9,560 nt of DNA from an uncultured Clostridia bacterium (GTDB lineage Bacteria > Bacillota > Clostridia > Oscillospirales > Ruminococcaceae). The stretch is from assembly GCA_947631585.1 (NCBI GenBank), contig CANRLY010000066.1:1-9560 (forward strand), read 5' to 3'. The translations under genes were made by a program, and so were the position numbers. The notes beneath the pieces are model-generated. The model saw nothing but the letters and a program-made list of their open reading frames with translations. It was not told the origin of the DNA and searched no databases. The number at the start of each line of letters is the position of its first letter. Within the stretch, counting starts at the first letter, position 1. Below, one piece after another: positions 7,699-9,560 of this stretch.

Positions 7699-8778
7699 TT
7701 ACACCGCCTCCTGAGCGGAAAGCTTTGCCGCCTGGTCTGCGGTAGCAAGGGCGTCTATGACCTCGTCAAGGTTTCCGTTAAGAATATATTCAAGGCGATA
7801 GATAGTAAGACCTATCCGGTGGTCGCTTATCCGCCCCTCCGGGAAATTATACGTCCTTATGCGTTCGCTCCTATCGCCTGTGCCAACCTGCGAACGCCTT
7901 TCTGAAGCTATTTCGCTGTCATGCTCACGCTGTTTCTGTTCCAGCAGCCGTGAGCGCAGGACTTTCAGCGCTTTATCCTTATTTTTATACTGAGAACGCT
8001 CGTCCTGACATTCCACCACCATGCCGGTAGGGATATGGGTTATCCTTATAGCGGAGGAAGTCTTATTTATATGCTGACCTCCTGCTCCTGAAGAGCGGAA
8101 AACATCTATCTTCAGATCCTTTTCCTCATTCAGTTCCAGTTCCACCTCTTCCGCTTCGGGAAGCACCGCCACTGTCACGGTAGAAGTGTGTATCCGTCCC
8201 TGCGACTCAGTCTCCGGCACTCTCTGCACCCTATGGACTCCGCTTTCATACTTCAGCCTTGAATACGCTCCTTCCCCTTCTATGGAGAACGATATCTCCT
8301 TGAATCCGCCAAGTTCCGTTTCGTTGGCGTTTATGACTTCGGTATTCCAGCCTTTTGATGCGGCGTAAAGGGTATACATTCTATAAAGGGAATTTGCAAA
8401 AAGCGCAGCTTCTTCGCCTCCTGCGCCGCCTCTTATCTCAACGATAACGTTTTTGGAATCGTTGGGGTCTTTTGGGAGCAGCAGTATTTTCAGTTCGCCC
8501 ATAAGACGTTCCATATCCTCTTTTGACTCTGAAAATTGCGCCTGCACCATTTCCTTGAATTCCTTGTCAAGTCCGCCGGCGTCAAGGAGTTCCTTAGCTT
8601 CGTCAAAAGCTTCCTGCGCTTTCTTATATTCCCCGAACTTTTCAACAATAGGCGAAAGTTCGGCAAATTCTTTCATATAAGACCTGTAGAGCTGCTGATC
8701 GTTCACCACGTCAGGTTCCATGAGCCGCTGATTTATCTCAGCGAACTTATCCTCTATATTTTTAAGTTTTTCTATCAT
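7699..8778 (-). CDS. prfA: Peptide chain release factor 1
   Basis: RF1 recognises UAA and UAG in the ribosomal A site and triggers release of the finished protein. The 359-residue length matches the family. The helical N-terminal domain covers about 1-100, followed by VIVEIRGGAGGEEAALFA (111-128). The anticodon-like tripeptide region is RVPETESQGRIHTST, with PET at 188-190 (the PxT signature of RF1; RF2 has SPF). The catalytic GGQ is at 233-235 in SSGAGGQHINKTSSA. No in-frame TGA or frameshift element is present, which also excludes RF2. AAAGGA lies about 11 nt before the ATG. It is the second gene of the operon, 40 nt after the DUF951 gene. The GGQ methylase gene prmC, often adjacent to prfA, is not next to it here. 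Confidence 0.97.
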   Translation of the reverse strand: MIEKLKNIEDKFAEINQRLMEPDVVNDQQLYRSYMKEFAELSPIVEKFGEYKKAQEAFDEAKELLDAGGLDKEFKEMVQAQFSESKEDMERLMGELKILLLPKDPNDSKNVIVEIRGGAGGEEAALFANSLYRMYTLYAASKGWNTEVINANETELGGFKEISFSIEGEGAYSRLKYESGVHRVQRVPETESQGRIHTSTVTVAVLPEAEEVELELNEEKDLKIDVFRSSGAGGQHINKTSSAIRITHIPTGMVVECQDERSQYKNKDKALKVLRSRLLEQKQREHDSEIASERRSQVGTGDRSERIRTYNFPEGRISDHRIGLTIYRLEYILNGNLDEVIDALATADQAAKLSAQEAV

Positions 8779-8818
8779 TCAGAACATTTTCCTTTCTAAA
8801 ACAAGCGCCTGCAATTAT

Positions 8819-9013
8819 TTACTGTTCCTCCGTATTTTCACGGATAACGTTTTTTATATTTTTTTCAGCTTTTGAACGTGGTATCATAAATTCCCGTCCG
8901 CAGCCCTGACATCTGAGTTTGAAATCCATTCCCGACCTCAGCACCAGCATTTTGTTCTCACCGCAGGGGTGTTTCTTTTTCATTACCAGCAGATCTCCCA
9001 CGCAGATATCCAT
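8819..9013 (-). CDS. Small DUF951-family protein
   Basis: This 64-residue protein matches the DUF951 pattern: GDLLVMKKKHPCGENK, then LVLRSGMDFKLRCQGCGREFMIPR. The family is widespread in Firmicutes (I recall B. subtilis YyzM as a member) and has no established function. Cysteines at 4, 17, 35 and 38 with His15 could bind zinc in a short ribbon; metal binding is inference. A charged C-terminal tail (47-64) follows. GGGAGGG ends about 7 nt before the ATG. It is the first gene after the operon promoter, with a short leader of about 29 nt, and is followed by prfA. Confidence 0.9.
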   Translation of the reverse strand: MDICVGDLLVMKKKHPCGENKMLVLRSGMDFKLRCQGCGREFMIPRSKAEKNIKNVIRENTEEQ

Positions 9014-9048
9014 AACGTTCCCTCCCGACCATCGCAGCGTTACCTTTT

Positions 9049-9077
9049 ATTATAGCACAGCTTAATGAAAAAGGCAA
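9049..9077 (-). promoter_or_regulatory. Promoter of the DUF951-prfA-sua5-coaE-slt-aminopeptidase operon
   Basis: The minus strand reads TTGCCT (9072-9077), a 17-nt spacer ending in TGC, and a perfect TATAAT (9049-9054), giving an extended -10. The predicted start is near 9042. A near-palindrome GCAAATATTTTGC (9074-9086) overlaps the -35 element and could be a repressor site, which is speculative. Confidence 0.82.
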
Positions 9078-9151
9078 ATATTTTGCATAATAATTTTTGT
9101 TCTGCTGCCAAAAATAATTTTACAGACCCAAATATGAAAGGAGTGTCTTTT

Positions 9152-9454
9152 ATGAGGCGCATAACCTGTTACGCCGGTTCAGCCGACAACGCAGATATTA
9201 TTTCAGGCAAAATAAAGCAAAGCGGAGTTCCCATTTTCTCAATAGACATTTCATCGGACGAGATCTTCCGGTCGCACCCGGAAATGACAGTTACCGACCG
9301 GATCATCAGCACTTTTCTGGGAATGGGCTACGATTTTTCGGAGCAGATACCCGACACAAAAGCCTATATCACCGTTACCTGCCCGGATTCCTCAGAATAC
9401 CGCATACGGCAGCTGATGATCTCCGGCGGAGCGTTGTCTGTAAAAACCATGTAA
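9152..9454 (+). CDS. Uncharacterised 100-residue protein, divergent from the operon
   Basis: I do not recognise this protein. The start at 9152 is chosen because AAGGAG (9138-9143) lies 8 nt before it. An upstream in-frame ATG at 9065 would run through the divergent promoter zone and lacks a ribosome binding site. The sequence suggests a small soluble alpha/beta protein: strand RRITCYAG, a helix around ADIISGKIKQSG, strand PIFSIDIS, helix DRIISTFLGMG, strand AYITVTC, helix SEYRIRQLMISGG, and a final strand ALSVKTM. There is no signal peptide or membrane segment. Cysteines are at residues 6 and 77. Coding character is supported by the ribosome binding site and by codon use like the neighbours. 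It is read away from the prfA operon and is followed 76 nt later by another plus-strand gene. Confidence 0.8.
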   Translation: MRRITCYAGSADNADIISGKIKQSGVPIFSIDISSDEIFRSHPEMTVTDRIISTFLGMGYDFSEQIPDTKAYITVTCPDSSEYRIRQLMISGGALSVKTM

Positions 9455-9530
9455 TAATACCCTCCCTTGCGGCATAAGATTTAAAAGAAAATAAAGAGTA
9501 TTTCTCTTGGATCTTTTGGAGGTAAAAAAC

Positions 9531-9560
9531 ATGAGTTTCTATCCGGAGGGGAAGCTGATA
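9531..9560 (+). CDS. Start of an unidentified gene (cut by window edge)
   Basis: A GGAGG at 9518-9522 sits 8 nt before an ATG at 9531, and the ten visible codons (MSFYPEGKLI) stay open to the window end. This is too short to identify. It follows the 100-residue gene in the same direction and could be co-transcribed with it. Confidence 0.6.
   Translation, partial: MSFYPEGKLI

Noticed and set aside
9065..9151. Extended N-terminus for the 100-residue protein from an upstream ATG
   Set aside because: It would translate through the divergent promoter region and has no ribosome binding site, whereas the ATG at 9152 has a good one.
9494..9508. AAGAG/CTCTT hairpin after the 100-residue gene as a terminator
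   Set aside because: There are only five weak base pairs, no G-C rich stem, and it sits just ahead of the next ribosome binding site. It is not convincing as a terminator.

Overview
The window reads as chromosomal DNA of a low-to-mid GC Firmicute, most likely an anaerobic gut Clostridia of the Ruminococcus/Oscillospiraceae kind. The support is heavy use of ATA for isoleucine, strong AGGAGG-type ribosome binding sites, cysteine-rich housekeeping proteins, and a gene order of DUF951, RF1 and Sua5. The genus is an inference; there is no rRNA or tRNA here to fix it. No mobile element, CRISPR array, prophage gene or tRNA was found.

Layout, left to right. (1) Positions 1-2018, minus strand: the N-terminal 672 residues of a large secreted surface protein, with a signal peptide followed by adhesin/pilin-like Ig-type domains. 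It is cut by the window edge. It has its own near-consensus sigma-A promoter and a 5' leader of about 75 nt with a small hairpin and a direct repeat. (2) About 2256-3809, minus: putP, a sodium/proline symporter. It has its own promoter, a terminator hairpin after it, and an unusual hairpin between ribosome binding site and start codon. (3) Positions 4020-9013, minus: a compact six-gene run that looks like one operon. In transcription order it is a DUF951 small protein, prfA (release factor 1), a Sua5/YwlC threonylcarbamoyl-AMP synthase, coaE, a membrane-anchored lytic transglycosylase, and an M18 aminopeptidase. A promoter at 9049-9077 precedes it and a strong rho-independent terminator at 3969-4009 ends it. 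(4) Positions 9152-9454, plus: a divergent gene for a 100-residue protein I do not recognise. It is followed by the first ten codons of another plus-strand gene at 9531.

The six-gene run joins translation termination (RF1), the universal t6A tRNA modification (Sua5), the last step of CoA synthesis (CoaE), cell-wall turnover (transglycosylase) and peptide degradation (aminopeptidase). These are growth-related housekeeping tasks sharing one promoter rather than one pathway. putP and the surface protein are independently transcribed units.

I do not see a clearly new biological system. The most distinctive items are the multi-domain surface protein with two possible isopeptide-forming modules, the hairpin that would loop out the putP spacer, the leader of the surface-protein gene, and the unrecognised divergent 100-residue protein.
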